A stretch of 64,000 nucleotides of DNA from Alphaproteobacteria bacterium. GTDB lineage: Bacteria > Pseudomonadota > Alphaproteobacteria > Sphingomonadales > Sphingomonadaceae. This document shows positions 33,282 to 44,005 of the stretch, in pieces (position 1 is the first letter of the stretch; each line of letters opens with the position of its first letter). Under the pieces are notes generated by a model that saw only the letters and a list, made by a program, of their open reading frames with translations, did not search any database and had not been told where the DNA came from. A program made the position numbers and the translations under genes. The DNA lies in the NCBI GenBank assembly GCA_019232625.1, contig JAFANP010000048.1, positions 25,093 through 89,092 on the forward strand, in the 5' to 3' direction.

Positions 33282-35306
33282 ATGACACGTCTATTGCTAC
33301 TTCTGGCGATATTCGTCGCTTCGCCGGCGCTCGCCGCCGATCCGGTGACGGTCGCCTCGCCCGGCGGAACGCTGACCGTCGCCGTGGGGGTCAACGGCGA
33401 GGGGCGGCCGGAATATAGCGTCTCCCGGCTCGGCCGGCCGGTCATCCTTCCCTCCCGGCTCGGCTTCCTCCTGACCGACGCGCCCAAGCTGGAGCGCAAT
33501 TTCGCGGTCGCCGCCTCCGCCCGCCGCAGCGTCGACGAGACGTGGGAGCAGCCTTGGGGGGAGCGCCGTTTCGTGCGCAACCGTTTCAACGAGCTGCGGG
33601 TCACCCTTGAGGAGAAGTCTGAGCTCAGGCGGCGGCTCGACCTGGTTTTCCGGGTCTATGACGATGGGGTCGGCTTCCGCTACGAATTCCCTCTGCGGGG
33701 CACCTCCGCCGGCGTCCGCATCGCCGAGGAGCTCACCGAGTTCGCCCTCGCCGAGCCCGCCACCGCCTGGTGGATCCCGGCCTTCCAGTGGAACCGGGAG
33801 GAATATCTCTACAACCGGACCCCCTTGTCCGAAGTCGGGATCGCCCAGACCCCGATGACGGTCCGCACCGAGAGCGGCCTCCACATCGCCTTCCACGAAG
33901 CGGCTCTCGTCGACTATTCCGGCATGAACCTCCAGAACGAGGGCCACGGCCGCTTCCGCGCCGTGCTCACCCCCTCCTCAGATGGCCCCAAGGTCAGCCG
34001 CACCGCCCCCTTCGCGACTCCGTGGCGGACCATGCAGATCGCGGACACCGCCGGAGGTCTCGTCACCAACAACCTGATCTTGAACCTCAATGAGCCCAGC
34101 CGGCTGCCCGACATCCGGCGCTGGTTCACGCCGTTCAAATATGTCGGCGTGTGGTGGGCGATGCACCTCGACAAGGAGACCTGGGGTCCCGGGCCGCGCC
34201 ACGGAGCCACCACCGCCAACGTCAAGCGCTACATCGATTTCGCCGCCGCCAACGGCTTTCGCGGAGTCCTCGTCGAGGGCTGGAACGAGGGCTGGAACGA
34301 CGATTGGTTCGCCAACGGCCGCGACTTCAGCTTCACCAAGCCCTATCCCGATTTCGACATCGAGGCGCTCGCCCGCTACGCCCGCGCCAAGGGCGTCCAC
34401 CTCATCGGCCACCACGAGACGGCGGGCAACATCGCGAATTACGAGGCGCAGCTCGGGCCCGCCCTCGACCTCTACAAGCGGCTCGGCATCGACGCGGTCA
34501 AGACCGGCTACGTCGCCGACATGGGGGGCATACAGGCGCTCGGCGCCGACGGCCGGATCCACTTCGAGTGGCACGAGGGGCAGGTCATGGCCCGCCACCA
34601 CCTCAAGGTGGTCCAGGAGGCGGCGGCGCGGCACATCGCCGTCAACCCGCACGAGCCGATCAAGGACACCGGCCTCAGGCGGACCTGGCCCAATTGGGTC
34701 GCCCGCGAGGGGGCGCGCGGCATGGAGTTCAACGCCTGGGGCCAGCCGCCCAACCCGCCCGAGCACGAGACGAACCTCGTCTTCACCCGCATGCTTGCGG
34801 GGCCGATGGACTTCACCCCCGGCGTGCTCAGCCTCGAGGGGCGCGGCCAGCCGATCCAGTCCACCCAGGCCAAGCAGCTCGCCCTCTACGTCGTCATCTA
34901 CTCGCCGATCGTCATGGCCGCCGACCTCATCGAGAATTACGCGGCCAATCCGCGGCCCTTCCAGTTCATCAAGGACGTGCCGACGGACTGGGCCGAGACG
35001 CTCGTCCTCAACGGCGAGATCGGCGATTATGTCACCATCGCCCGAAAGGACCGCAACAGCGAGAATTGGTATCTCGGCGCCGTCACCGACGAGAATGGCC
35101 GCTCGCTGGCCGTCCCCCTCGCCTTCCTCACGGCCGGCAAGACCTACCGCGCCCAGATCTACCGCGACGGCCCGACCGCCGACTATCGCGGCCACGGCAA
35201 GGACATCGTCATCGAGGAGCGCCTCGTGACCGCCGCCGACGTGCTGACGCTCACGCTCGCGCCGGGCGGCGGGGAGGCGATCCGCTTCGTGGCGGGAGGC
35301 AGATGA
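33282..35306 (+). CDS. Secreted GH97 alpha-glucosidase (SusB-like)
   Basis: A 674-residue glycoside hydrolase family 97 protein. Signal peptide 1-19 (ending PALAA). The N-terminal beta-sandwich includes GVGFRYEFPL; the catalytic barrel begins about 280 with YVGVWWAMHL. VEGWNEGWN, HHETAGN, KTGYVAD and FEWHEGQ fit the calcium-site and catalytic glutamates of inverting GH97 enzymes, and MEFNAWGQPPNPPEHETNL is a family hallmark. Acts in the periplasm on maltodextrins and is the first gene of a string leading to zwf-edd-glk-eda, with 63 bases before zwf. Confidence 0.9.
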   Translation: MTRLLLLLAIFVASPALAADPVTVASPGGTLTVAVGVNGEGRPEYSVSRLGRPVILPSRLGFLLTDAPKLERNFAVAASARRSVDETWEQPWGERRFVRNRFNELRVTLEEKSELRRRLDLVFRVYDDGVGFRYEFPLRGTSAGVRIAEELTEFALAEPATAWWIPAFQWNREEYLYNRTPLSEVGIAQTPMTVRTESGLHIAFHEAALVDYSGMNLQNEGHGRFRAVLTPSSDGPKVSRTAPFATPWRTMQIADTAGGLVTNNLILNLNEPSRLPDIRRWFTPFKYVGVWWAMHLDKETWGPGPRHGATTANVKRYIDFAAANGFRGVLVEGWNEGWNDDWFANGRDFSFTKPYPDFDIEALARYARAKGVHLIGHHETAGNIANYEAQLGPALDLYKRLGIDAVKTGYVADMGGIQALGADGRIHFEWHEGQVMARHHLKVVQEAAARHIAVNPHEPIKDTGLRRTWPNWVAREGARGMEFNAWGQPPNPPEHETNLVFTRMLAGPMDFTPGVLSLEGRGQPIQSTQAKQLALYVVIYSPIVMAADLIENYAANPRPFQFIKDVPTDWAETLVLNGEIGDYVTIARKDRNSENWYLGAVTDENGRSLAVPLAFLTAGKTYRAQIYRDGPTADYRGHGKDIVIEERLVTAADVLTLTLAPGGGEAIRFVAGGR

Positions 35307-35369
35307 CGGCTCGTTCGAGTGCGGCGGAAGGGGTGGTGCGGTCTCTCGTGTGTCGGCTAAGGACCGCTC

Positions 35370-36827
35370 GTGCCGACTAGCCCCGCCACCACCCTCCTCC
35401 TCTTCGGCGCGACCGGGGACCTGGCGCAGCGCATGCTGCTCCCCTCGCTCTACGGCCTCGCCGCCGACGGCCTGCTGCCGCAGGACCTGCGGATCTTCGG
35501 GACGGCGCGCAGCCCATTGGACGAGGCGGGGTTCCGCGCCGCCGCCGCCGAGGCGCTCCACCGCCACATCGATGCCGAGCGCCTCTCCGCCGAGGCCGTG
35601 GACGCCTTTCTCCGCCGTCTCCACTACGTGGCGCTCGACGCCTCCGAGCCGGCCCAGTTCGCCCGCCTCGCCGACGCGGTCGGCGCCCACGGCGGGCTGG
35701 CCATCTTCCTCTCCACGGCGCCGTCGCTGTTCCGGGCGACGATCGAGGGTCTGCGCTCCGCCGGCCTGTCGGAAGGCGCCGTCCGCCTCGCGCTCGAGAA
35801 GCCGCTGGGAAGCGACCTCGCCTCCAGCCGGGAGATTAACGACGCTGTCGCCGCCGCCTTCCCGGAGGCGCGCACCTTCCGCATCGACCATTATCTCGGC
35901 AAGGAGACGGTGCAGAACCTCCTCGCCCTGCGCTTCGGCAATTCCCTGTTCGAGCCGATGTGGAACGCGGCGGGCATCGACCATGTCCAGATCACCGTCT
36001 CCGAGACGGTCGGCCTCGAGGGGCGTGCCGGCTATTATGACGGCTCCGGCGCGCTGCGTGACATGGTCCAGAACCACATGCTGCAGCTCCTCGCCTTGGT
36101 GGCGATGGAGCCGCCGGCCCAGTTCGACGCCGGCGCGGTGCGGGACGAGAAGGTGAAGGTCTTCCGGTCGCTGCGGCCGATCGACCGCCGGAGCATCCTC
36201 GCCTCCACGGTCACCGGACAGTACGGCCCCGGGGCCGTGGCCGGCGCGCCCGTCCCCGGCTACGCCGACGAGCTCGGCGCGCCCTCGCTTACCGAGACGT
36301 TTGTCGCCTTGAAGGCCCATGTCGACAATTGGCGCTGGAAAGGCGTTCCCTTCTACCTGCGCACCGGCAAGCGGCTGCCCGAGCGGCGCACCGAGATCTT
36401 CATTCAGTTCAAGGGCGTGCCGCATTCGATCTTCGCCTCGCGCGGCGCTACGGTGGAGCCGAACAAGCTCGTCATCGGCCTTCAGCCCGAGGAGAATATC
36501 CGGCTGCTGATGATGGCCAAGCAGCCGGGGCTCGACCGCGACGGCATCCGCCTGCGCGAGGTGCCGCTCGACCTCGGCCTCGCCAACGCCTTTGCCGACA
36601 CGCGACGCCGCATCGCCTACGAGCGGCTGCTGCTCGACCTCGTCGAGGGCGATCCCACCCTCTTCGTGCGCCGCGACGAGGTGGAGGCGCAGTGGGAGTG
36701 GATCGACGCTATACGCGACGGCTGGGCGGCCAACAACGTCGTCCCGAAAGGCTATGCGGCGGGAACCTGGGGGCCCTCGGCGGCGATTGCCCTTACCGAG
36801 CGCGACGGCGTGAGCTGGCACGAATGA
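35370..36827 (+). CDS. zwf: Glucose-6-phosphate 1-dehydrogenase
   Basis: Oxidises glucose 6-phosphate to 6-phosphogluconolactone with NAD(P). The 485-residue length is standard. The nucleotide-binding loop is [15 protein letters not shown] (10-24), and the substrate/catalytic motif is RIDHYLGKE near 171-179. Also typical are [15 protein letters not shown] and [12 protein letters not shown]. The start is a GTG at 35370, with AAGGA upstream. It opens the Entner-Doudoroff operon and overlaps edd (ATGA). A 6-phosphogluconolactonase gene is not found in the cluster. Confidence 0.95.
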   Translation: MPTSPATTLLLFGATGDLAQRMLLPSLYGLAADGLLPQDLRIFGTARSPLDEAGFRAAAAEALHRHIDAERLSAEAVDAFLRRLHYVALDASEPAQFARLADAVGAHGGLAIFLSTAPSLFRATIEGLRSAGLSEGAVRLALEKPLGSDLASSREINDAVAAAFPEARTFRIDHYLGKETVQNLLALRFGNSLFEPMWNAAGIDHVQITVSETVGLEGRAGYYDGSGALRDMVQNHMLQLLALVAMEPPAQFDAGAVRDEKVKVFRSLRPIDRRSILASTVTGQYGPGAVAGAPVPGYADELGAPSLTETFVALKAHVDNWRWKGVPFYLRTGKRLPERRTEIFIQFKGVPHSIFASRGATVEPNKLVIGLQPEENIRLLMMAKQPGLDRDGIRLREVPLDLGLANAFADTRRRIAYERLLLDLVEGDPTLFVRRDEVEAQWEWIDAIRDGWAANNVVPKGYAAGTWGPSAAIALTERDGVSWHE

Positions 36828-38650
36828 CGATGGACCCGAGGATAGAAAAGGTGACCGCGCGGGTGGTCGAGCGGTCCCGCCCGACCCGCGAGCGCTACCT
36901 GGCGCTGATCCAGGCGCAACGCGAGAACGGCATCGGCCGCGGCCGGATGAGCTGCGGCAATTTCGCCCACGGCTTCGCCGCGGCGGGGGAGGACAAGTCG
37001 GCGATCCGCGGCGGGCGCGCCGTCAACATCGGCATCGTCACCGCCTATAACGACATGCTCTCCGCCCACGCGCCCTACGGCCGCTATCCCGAGCAGATGA
37101 AGCTGTTCGCGCGCGAAGTGGGCGCGACGGCGCAGGTGGCGGGCGGGGTCCCGGCCATGTGCGACGGGGTCACCCAGGGCCAGGCGGGAATGGAGCTGTC
37201 CCTGTTCAGCCGCGACGCCATCGCCCTCTCGACCGCGATCGCGCTCAGCCACGGCATGTTCGAGGCCGCCGCCCTGCTCGGCATCTGCGACAAGATCGTG
37301 CCGGGACTGCTCATCGGAGCGCTGCGCTTCGGCCACCTGCCGACCATCCTCGTCCCCGGCGGGCCGATGCCGTCGGGCCTCGCCAACAAGGAGAAGCAGC
37401 GCGTCCGCCAGCTCTACGCCGAGGGCAAGGCGAGCCGCGCCGAGCTGCTCGAGGCGGAGGCGGCGAGCTATCACGGCGAAGGCACCTGCACCTTCTACGG
37501 CACCGCCAATTCCAACCAGATGATGATGGAGGTGATGGGCCTCCACATGCCCGGCGCCGCGTTCGTCAATCCCGGCACCCGGCTGCGGCAGGCGCTGACC
37601 CGCGCGGCAGTGCACCGGCTCGCCGAGATCGGCTGGGACGGCGAGGACTATCGCCCGCTCGGCCGCTGCGTCGACGAGAAGGCGATCGTCAACGCCGCCG
37701 TCGGGCTGCTCGCCACCGGCGGCTCGACCAACCACGCCCTCCACCTCCCCGCCATCGCCCGGGCGGCCGGCATCGTCCTCGACTGGCAGGATCTGGACGC
37801 CTTGTCGGCGGCGGTGCCGCTGATCGCGCGCGTCTATCCCAACGGCGCGGGCGACGTGAACCACTTCCAGGCGGCGGGCGGCATCGGCTTCGTCATCCGC
37901 ACCCTGCTCGACAGCGGGCTTCTCCACGGCGACATCCTCACCGTCGCCGGGGAGACGCTCGCCGAATATGCGAAGGAGCCGGTGTTGGACGGCGACGCCC
38001 TCGTCTGGAGGGACGGACCGGCCGCGCCGCTCGACGAGACCATGCTCCGCCCCGCCGCGGATCCGTTCCAGCCGGACGGCGGCATGCGCCTCGTCGAGGG
38101 CAATCTCGGGCGCGCGACGTTCAAGACCAGCGCGGTCGAGCCGTCGCGCTGGACGATCGAAGCGCCGGCGCGCCTCTTCTCCGACCAGGACGAGGTCCTC
38201 GCCGCCTTCAAGGCCGGGGAGCTGGCGCGGGACGTGGTCGTCGTCGTTCGCTTCCAGGGGCCGCGCGCCAACGGCATGCCGGAGCTGCACAAGCTCACGC
38301 CCGCGCTCGGCGTCCTGCAGGATCGCGGCCACCGAGTCGCCCTGGTCACAGACGGGCGCATGTCGGGCGCGTCGGGCAAGGTCCCGGCGGCGATCCACGT
38401 GACGCCCGAGGCGCTCGGCGGCGGCCCGCTCTCCAAGCTGCGCGACGGCGACATCGTCCGCCTCGCCGCAGAGACGGGACAGCTGGCGGCGCTGGTCGAC
38501 GAGGCGGAATGGGCCGCGCGCGAACCGGCTCCGGCCCCGCCGGCCGCGGCCGGGACGGGGCGCGAGCTGTTCGCCTTCATGCGCGACGGCGCCGACGGCG
38601 CCGAGGCCGGCGCCTCGGCGATGCTTCGGGCGATGGAGGCGGCGCTGTGA
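36824..38650 (+). CDS. edd: Phosphogluconate dehydratase
   Basis: Dehydrates 6-phosphogluconate to KDPG. It has 608 residues (E. coli Edd 603). Family motifs are [13 protein letters not shown], the iron-sulfur cysteines in [12 protein letters not shown] and [13 protein letters not shown] together with one in [12 protein letters not shown], and the C-terminal [20 protein letters not shown]. The ATG overlaps the zwf stop, and the stop overlaps the GTG of glk. Cytoplasmic [4Fe-4S] enzyme, expected to be oxygen-sensitive. Confidence 0.96.
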   Translation: MTMDPRIEKVTARVVERSRPTRERYLALIQAQRENGIGRGRMSCGNFAHGFAAAGEDKSAIRGGRAVNIGIVTAYNDMLSAHAPYGRYPEQMKLFAREVGATAQVAGGVPAMCDGVTQGQAGMELSLFSRDAIALSTAIALSHGMFEAAALLGICDKIVPGLLIGALRFGHLPTILVPGGPMPSGLANKEKQRVRQLYAEGKASRAELLEAEAASYHGEGTCTFYGTANSNQMMMEVMGLHMPGAAFVNPGTRLRQALTRAAVHRLAEIGWDGEDYRPLGRCVDEKAIVNAAVGLLATGGSTNHALHLPAIARAAGIVLDWQDLDALSAAVPLIARVYPNGAGDVNHFQAAGGIGFVIRTLLDSGLLHGDILTVAGETLAEYAKEPVLDGDALVWRDGPAAPLDETMLRPAADPFQPDGGMRLVEGNLGRATFKTSAVEPSRWTIEAPARLFSDQDEVLAAFKAGELARDVVVVVRFQGPRANGMPELHKLTPALGVLQDRGHRVALVTDGRMSGASGKVPAAIHVTPEALGGGPLSKLRDGDIVRLAAETGQLAALVDEAEWAAREPAPAPPAAAGTGRELFAFMRDGADGAEAGASAMLRAMEAAL

Positions 38651-39618
38651 GCGAGATCGTTGCGGTCGACATCGGCGGCACCCACGCCCGCTTCGCCATC
38701 GCTCAGGTCCATGCCGGCCGGGTCATGTCGCTGGGCGCGGAGACGGTGCTGAAGACGGCCGAGCATGCCAGCCTTCAGACCGCCTGGGAGGCGTTCGGGC
38801 ACGCGATCGGCCGCCCCCTCCCCGCCGCCGCGGGCATCGCCGTCGCCGGGCCGGTGCAGGGCGACGTGCTCAAACTCACCAACAATCCGTGGGTGATCCG
38901 CCCCGCCTGGATCCCCCGCAAGCTCGGGGCCGAGCGCTACACCCTGGTCAACGATTTCGGCGCCGTCGCCCATGCCGTGGCGCAGCTCGACGATTGCTGG
39001 TTCCGCCACCTCTGCGGGCCCGAGCGCGGCCTGCCCGGCACCGGAGTCGTCAGCATCGTCGGCCCCGGCACCGGCCTCGGCGTCGCCCAGCTGCTGCGCC
39101 GCGGCGGCCATTACCACGTCATCGAGACCGAAGGCGGCCATATCGACTTCGCCCCGCTCGACGCGCTCGAGGACCGCATCCTGGCCGAGCTCAGGAAGCG
39201 CTACCGGCGCGTCTCCGTGGAGCGGGTCGCGTCCGGCCAGGGGCTCGGAAACCTCTACGAGGCGCTCGCCTCCATCGAGGGCCGGCCGACCCGCCTCCAC
39301 GACGAGAAGGCGCTGTGGCAGGCGGCGATGGGAGGCGAGGACAGCCTCGCCGCCGCCGCCTTCGACCGCTTCTGCCTGAGCCTCGGCGCCGTCGCGGGCG
39401 ACATCGCCCTCGCGCAGGGCGCGGAAGCGGTGGTGATCGGCGGCGGCCTCGGCCTCCGCCTCGTCGACCACCTCCCGCGCTCGGGCTTCCGCGACCGCTT
39501 CATCGCCAAGGGCCGCTTCGAGCGGCGGATGGACGAGATGCCGGTCAAGCTCATCACCCACCCCCAGCCCGGCCTGTTCGGCGCCGCGGCGGCCTTCGCG
39601 GCGGAGTATGGCGAATGA
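38647..39618 (+). CDS. glk: Glucokinase
   Basis: Phosphorylates glucose with ATP. A 323-residue Glk-type (non-ROK) kinase with the phosphate-1 motif [12 protein letters not shown] (7-18), LTNNPWVI, the catalytic-base region [10 protein letters not shown], and [10 protein letters not shown]. The GTG start overlaps the edd stop (GTGA) and its TGA overlaps the ATG of eda. Its place inside the zwf-edd-eda operon shows that free glucose, presumably from the neighbouring glucosidases, is the main feed of this pathway. Confidence 0.94.
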   Translation: MSEIVAVDIGGTHARFAIAQVHAGRVMSLGAETVLKTAEHASLQTAWEAFGHAIGRPLPAAAGIAVAGPVQGDVLKLTNNPWVIRPAWIPRKLGAERYTLVNDFGAVAHAVAQLDDCWFRHLCGPERGLPGTGVVSIVGPGTGLGVAQLLRRGGHYHVIETEGGHIDFAPLDALEDRILAELRKRYRRVSVERVASGQGLGNLYEALASIEGRPTRLHDEKALWQAAMGGEDSLAAAAFDRFCLSLGAVAGDIALAQGAEAVVIGGGLGLRLVDHLPRSGFRDRFIAKGRFERRMDEMPVKLITHPQPGLFGAAAAFAAEYGE

Positions 39619-40229
39619 AGATCATCGACATCATGCGCGTCCGGGCGGTGATCCCGGTCCTCGTCGTCGAGGATCCGGCCTACGCCCTGCCGATCGCCCA
39701 GGCGCTCGTCGAAGGCGGGCTTTGGGTGATCGAGGTGACTCTGCGCACCCCCGCCGCCGGCGAAGTCATCCAGGAGATGCGCAAGGTGCCCGGCGCGGTG
39801 GTCGGCGCCGGCACGGTGGTCGACCGCGCCAGCCTCTCCGTCGCCGTCGCCGCCGGCGCGCAATTCCTCGTCTCGCCCGGCCTCACCGAAGATCTCGGCA
39901 AGGCCGCCCTCGAGACCGGCATTCCCTTCCTCCCGGGCGTCGCCACCGCCGGCGACCTGATGCGCGGGCTCTCGCTCGGCCTCTCCGAGTTCAAGTTCTT
40001 CCCCGCGGAGACATCGGGGGGAATACCGGCGCTGAAGGCGCTTGCCGGACCGTTCAACCAGGTCAGCTTCTGCCCCACGGGCGGCATCACCCTCGCCACC
40101 GCGCCCGATTGGCTCGCGATCGACCCGGTGCTCTGCGTCGGCGGCAGCTGGATCGTCCCGAAGGGCCCGCCCGACCTCGCGGCCATCGGCGCCGCAGCCT
40201 ACGACGCATCGCAATTGCGCAAGGGCTGA
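39615..40229 (+). CDS. eda: KDPG/KHG aldolase
   Basis: Splits KDPG to pyruvate and glyceraldehyde 3-phosphate. A 204-residue class I aldolase with Schiff-base K127 in SEFKFFPAE, catalytic Glu in [15 protein letters not shown], and FCPTGGI phosphate-binding loop. It completes the zwf-edd-glk-eda operon and is only two bases from the GH31 gene downstream, so that gene is probably on the same transcript. Confidence 0.95.
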   Translation: MKIIDIMRVRAVIPVLVVEDPAYALPIAQALVEGGLWVIEVTLRTPAAGEVIQEMRKVPGAVVGAGTVVDRASLSVAVAAGAQFLVSPGLTEDLGKAALETGIPFLPGVATAGDLMRGLSLGLSEFKFFPAETSGGIPALKALAGPFNQVSFCPTGGITLATAPDWLAIDPVLCVGGSWIVPKGPPDLAAIGAAAYDASQLRKG

Positions 40230-40231
40230 GG

Positions 40232-43099
40232 GTGCGCCGCACCGCCCGCTTCCTCGCCGCCGCCCTGCTGCTCGGCGCCGGCAGCGCCGCGCTCGCCGCC
40301 GGCGGCTATCGGCGGATCGAGGGGGGGATCCTGGTCACGCCGTCGGGCGGACCGGAGAAGTCGGTTCGGCTCCAGGTCTATGGCGACGAGATCGTCCGCG
40401 TCACCGCCACCCCCGAGGCGGGAACCGAGCCGCCGCCGAGCCTGATGGTCACGGCCCCGCCTCTTCCCGGCGCCTTCGCCGTCAGCGAGGCGCCCGGACG
40501 GGTGGTCCTGAAGACGGCGCGGGTCTCCGCCGAGGTGGACCTCGCCGACGGCGGCGTCACCTTCCGCGACGCTTCGGGGCGGATCGTCCTCGCCGAGAGC
40601 GGGCCGGCGCGCTTCGCCCCGGTCGCGGTCGAGGGCAAGCCGTTCGTCGCAGTCCGCCAGCAGTGGAATCGCGGCACCAACGAAGGCCTTTACGGGCTCG
40701 GCCAGCACCAGAACCGTCAGATGGACTATCTCGGCGAGGACGTGGAGCTCGCCCAGCACAACATGGACGTCGCCATCCCGTTCGTGGTCTCGACGCGCAA
40801 CTACGGATTGCTGTGGGACAATGCGTCGATCACCCGCTTCGGCGATCCGCGCCCCTACGGCCTGGTCGGCGAGGGGCTGAAGGTCACCGGCGACGGCGGC
40901 CGCCCGGGCTTCACCGCCCGTTACTATCTCGGCGACCGACTGGCGGTGGCGCGGCAGGAAGCCGCGATCGACTATCAATATATACGCGACCAGGCGAAGT
41001 GGCCGGCGGAGGCGAAAGCGCAGACCGTCGCTGGGACGACCGGCCAGAACACCGCCGGCATCGCCGTCCAGACCCAGCGGGTGACGTGGACCGGAACCCT
41101 GCACCCGGAAGTGAGCGGCCGCCACAAGTTCCGGCTCTATTCCTCCAGCTACGTGAAGCTGTTCGTCGACGGCCGCGAGGTGCTGCAGCGCTGGCGGCAG
41201 AACTGGAACCCCTGGTACCATAATTTCGAGCTGCCCCTCGTCGCCGGCAAGCCCGCGGACATCCGCATCGAATGGGAGCCGAACGCCGGCTACATCGCCC
41301 TCTTCCACAACGACCCGCTTCCCGATGCCGACCGCCGGTCGCTGTCCTTCGCCTCTGAGGCGGGCCGGGCAGTCGATTATTATTTCGTCGGCGGGCGCGA
41401 CATGGACGAGGTGATCGCCGGCTACCGAAAGCTCACCGGCAAGGCGGTCCTCCTTCCCAAATGGGCCTACGGCTTCTGGCAGAGCCGCCAGCGCTACGCG
41501 ACGCAGGCGGAGGTGCTGGACGTCGTCCGCCAATATCGGGCGCGCGGGCTGCCGCTCGACAACATCGTCCAGGACTGGTTCTACTGGCCGGAGGACCAGT
41601 GGGGCAGCCACGACTTCGAGCGCACGCGCTACCCGGATCCCAAAGGCATGATCGACGCGCTCCACGCCGAGCATGCCCATTTCATGATCTCGGTCTGGCC
41701 GAAATTCTATCCCGGCACCGCCCACTACAAGGAGCTGGCGGCAAAGGGCCACGTCTATCCCGGCAATATCGAGGCGGGCAATCGCGACTGGGTGGGCCCA
41801 GGCTATCTCAACACCGATTACGACCCCTATTCGCCCGAGGCCCGGGCCATCTATTGGCGGCAGGTGAAGGAGAAGCTCGCCGTCCTGGGAGTCGACGCCT
41901 GGTGGATGGACGCGACCGAGCCCGACATCCACTCCAACCTCTCGATCGACGAGCGCAAGGCGGTGATGACGCCCACCGCGATCGGCCCGGGCGCCGCCTT
42001 GTTCAACAGCTTCCCGCTCGTCCATGCCGAGGGCGTCTACCAGGGCTGGCGCGCCTACAAGCCGGACGTGCGCGCCTTCATCCTCACCCGTTCGGCCTTC
42101 GGCGGCCTGCAGCGCACCGGCTCGGCCGTCTGGTCGGGGGACGTCGCCTCGCGTTGGGACGATCTGCGCGACCAGATCTCCGCGGGCGTCAACTTCTCAC
42201 TGTCGGGCCTCCCCAACTGGACCCACGACATAGGCGGCTTCGCGGTCGAGGAGCGCTATGCGAAGCAGGATCCAAAGCACCTCGCCGAGTGGCGGGAGCT
42301 CTACACCCGCTGGTTCCAGTTCGGCGCCTTCTCGCCCCTGTTCCGAAGCCACGGCGAGTTTCCCCGCCGCGAGATCTACGAGATCGCGCCGGCGGGGAGC
42401 CCGACCTATCGCAGCCTCGAATATTACGACCGGCTCCGCTACCGCCTGCTGCCCTACATCTACACGCTGGCCGCCGACACCTGGCATCGCGACGGCACCA
42501 TCCTGCGCGGCCTCGTCATGGACTTTCCCGCCGATCCGGCGGTGCGCCGGATCGACGACCAATATCTGTTCGGGCGCGCGCTGATGGTGGCGCCGGTGAC
42601 GCGCGTCGGGGCGCGCAGTCGCTCCGTCTATCTTCCCGCGGGGACTCGCTGGTACGATCTCCATACCGGCCGCAGCCTCGCCGGCGGGCATCGCGTGACC
42701 GCCGCCGCGCCCTACGAGCGAATCCCGCTCTTCGTCCGCGCCGGGTCGATCCTTCCGGCCGGCGAGGAGATGCAATATGCCCTTGAGAAGCCGGGGAGCG
42801 CGATCACCCTCAACGTCTATACCGGCGCCGACGGCGCCTTCTCGCTCTACGAAGACGACGGCGTCAGCGAGCGCTACCGCACCGGCGCCTTCTCCCGCAT
42901 TTCGCTGCGCTGGGACGAGGCGGCCCGCACCCTCACCATCGGCGCCCGCGAGGGCGCGTGGCCGGGCATGCCCGCGACGCGCACCTTCCGCATCCGCTGG
43001 AACACGCCCGCCCGCCCCCGGCCCCTCGACCTCGACGCGGCCGACGCGTCGGTCGCCTATACCGGCGCGCCGCTCACGGTGAAGGCGCCGACGCTTTAG
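40232..43099 (+). CDS. Secreted GH31 alpha-glucosidase/alpha-xylosidase with PA14 domain
   Basis: A 955-residue glycoside hydrolase. Signal peptide about 1-23; N-terminal beta-sandwich; a PA14-like insert at about 230-390 (VTWTGTLHPEVSGRHKFRL, SYVKLFVDGREV, IRIEWEPNAGY); GH31 barrel from about 404, with the nucleophile Asp near 560 in WWMDATEPD. A PA14 insert at this place is known from Cellvibrio alpha-xylosidase Xyl31A, so activity on xyloglucan oligosaccharides is a serious alternative to maltodextrins. The start is GTG 40232, two bases after eda. Last gene of the GH97-zwf-edd-glk-eda string. Confidence 0.88.
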   Translation: MRRTARFLAAALLLGAGSAALAAGGYRRIEGGILVTPSGGPEKSVRLQVYGDEIVRVTATPEAGTEPPPSLMVTAPPLPGAFAVSEAPGRVVLKTARVSAEVDLADGGVTFRDASGRIVLAESGPARFAPVAVEGKPFVAVRQQWNRGTNEGLYGLGQHQNRQMDYLGEDVELAQHNMDVAIPFVVSTRNYGLLWDNASITRFGDPRPYGLVGEGLKVTGDGGRPGFTARYYLGDRLAVARQEAAIDYQYIRDQAKWPAEAKAQTVAGTTGQNTAGIAVQTQRVTWTGTLHPEVSGRHKFRLYSSSYVKLFVDGREVLQRWRQNWNPWYHNFELPLVAGKPADIRIEWEPNAGYIALFHNDPLPDADRRSLSFASEAGRAVDYYFVGGRDMDEVIAGYRKLTGKAVLLPKWAYGFWQSRQRYATQAEVLDVVRQYRARGLPLDNIVQDWFYWPEDQWGSHDFERTRYPDPKGMIDALHAEHAHFMISVWPKFYPGTAHYKELAAKGHVYPGNIEAGNRDWVGPGYLNTDYDPYSPEARAIYWRQVKEKLAVLGVDAWWMDATEPDIHSNLSIDERKAVMTPTAIGPGAALFNSFPLVHAEGVYQGWRAYKPDVRAFILTRSAFGGLQRTGSAVWSGDVASRWDDLRDQISAGVNFSLSGLPNWTHDIGGFAVEERYAKQDPKHLAEWRELYTRWFQFGAFSPLFRSHGEFPRREIYEIAPAGSPTYRSLEYYDRLRYRLLPYIYTLAADTWHRDGTILRGLVMDFPADPAVRRIDDQYLFGRALMVAPVTRVGARSRSVYLPAGTRWYDLHTGRSLAGGHRVTAAAPYERIPLFVRAGSILPAGEEMQYALEKPGSAITLNVYTGADGAFSLYEDDGVSERYRTGAFSRISLRWDEAARTLTIGAREGAWPGMPATRTFRIRWNTPARPRPLDLDAADASVAYTGAPLTVKAPTL

Positions 43100-43166
43100 T
43101 CGAACGGCTCTTCTTCCTGCCTTTCAAAGGAAAGAGGGGCGCTTCGACAAGCTCAGCCCGAACGGG
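43100..43166. repeat. Intergenic repeat, partial copy
   Basis: GCTTCGACAAGCTCAGCCCG at 43140 onward matches one arm of the elements at 28531-28618 and 54599-54682; CGAACGG at 43101 is the remnant of the other arm, with a TTTCAAAGGAAAG spacer. The rest, up to 43332, contains nothing I can identify. Confidence 0.65.
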
Positions 43167-43332
43167 ATCGGGGCGATCCAAGCGCCCACCGCGCCGAAGC
43201 GCCGCGCGGTGAAGTCGTCCCGCATCGTCATGCGGAACCGAGCCTGTACAGCCGAGCACCCACACGACCCCTCGCCGCTTCACCGTGGGCGGCGATTGAG
43301 GTAGAAGCCTCCACATCTATGCGGAGGTCCGG

Positions 43333-43965
43333 ATGGGCATGAGCGCTTTTATCGCGAAGGCTCTGGTCGCCGTAATGGTCATGGCGCCGCCCGCTTTTGC
43401 AAAGACTTCGAACTTTCGTGTCATCCGCGAAGCCGGCAAGACCCTGATCGCCTACCAAGGAACGAAATACGAAATCCGCAGACCTCTTCGTCCTCGCGAA
43501 GAAGGAATTTCCGGCGGGTTCACGAGAGGGATGAAATTACTGGCATTCACGGCCGGGCTCAGTAACGGCGATTTGGGCAAGCCCATCGCTTACGAGTGCA
43601 TATTATGGTTCCGGCCGTCCCTAGACACGAGCGTCTATCGTGAATGCCAGACCCCCGGTCAGGCCACCACCATCACTGTCCGGTTCGAGACGTCGCTCTG
43701 GAAATCCTTGGATGCGGAGATGCGGCGCCGCTACCCCGCCGACACCTCCCGGCTCCGCGCCCAGCGGAGCGTCTACCTCGTCGGGACCGGCGCCGCGCTC
43801 GGTCGGGCGTGGCTCGGAGGCCGCACGCCCTACCTCAAAGTGAAAGGCTGGATGATCGTCGGGCACACCAGCAACGATTTCGACGCGCTGGAGGACATCG
43901 TCGAGGCTGCTCGCCAGACCAAGCAGATATTCGACGGTGCCCGGGCCCTGGGCCTCGTCCCTTGA
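43333..43965 (+). CDS. Secreted protein of unknown function
   Basis: A 210-residue protein I do not recognise. Signal peptide about 1-23 (AKALVAVMVMAPPAFAKT); the mature part is mixed alpha/beta, basic, with a single pair of cysteines (YECILWF and YRECQ) that could form a disulfide, and no membrane anchor. Its first half has noticeably lower GC and less biased third codon positions than its neighbours, which together with flanking repeat DNA hints at a recent arrival. ATGs at 43333 and 43339 are both possible. It converges on the sugar transporter. Confidence 0.6.
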   Translation: MGMSAFIAKALVAVMVMAPPAFAKTSNFRVIREAGKTLIAYQGTKYEIRRPLRPREEGISGGFTRGMKLLAFTAGLSNGDLGKPIAYECILWFRPSLDTSVYRECQTPGQATTITVRFETSLWKSLDAEMRRRYPADTSRLRAQRSVYLVGTGAALGRAWLGGRTPYLKVKGWMIVGHTSNDFDALEDIVEAARQTKQIFDGARALGLVP

Positions 43966-44005
43966 CGCGGCTGCCGCGTACCCGAACCCCGAAGCGCGAA
44001 ACGCA

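Noticed and set aside
33978..36821. A 947-codon minus-strand open frame over GH97 and zwf
   Set aside because: Both sense genes have full family motifs; the antisense product has no recognisable domain and arises from GC-rich third positions.
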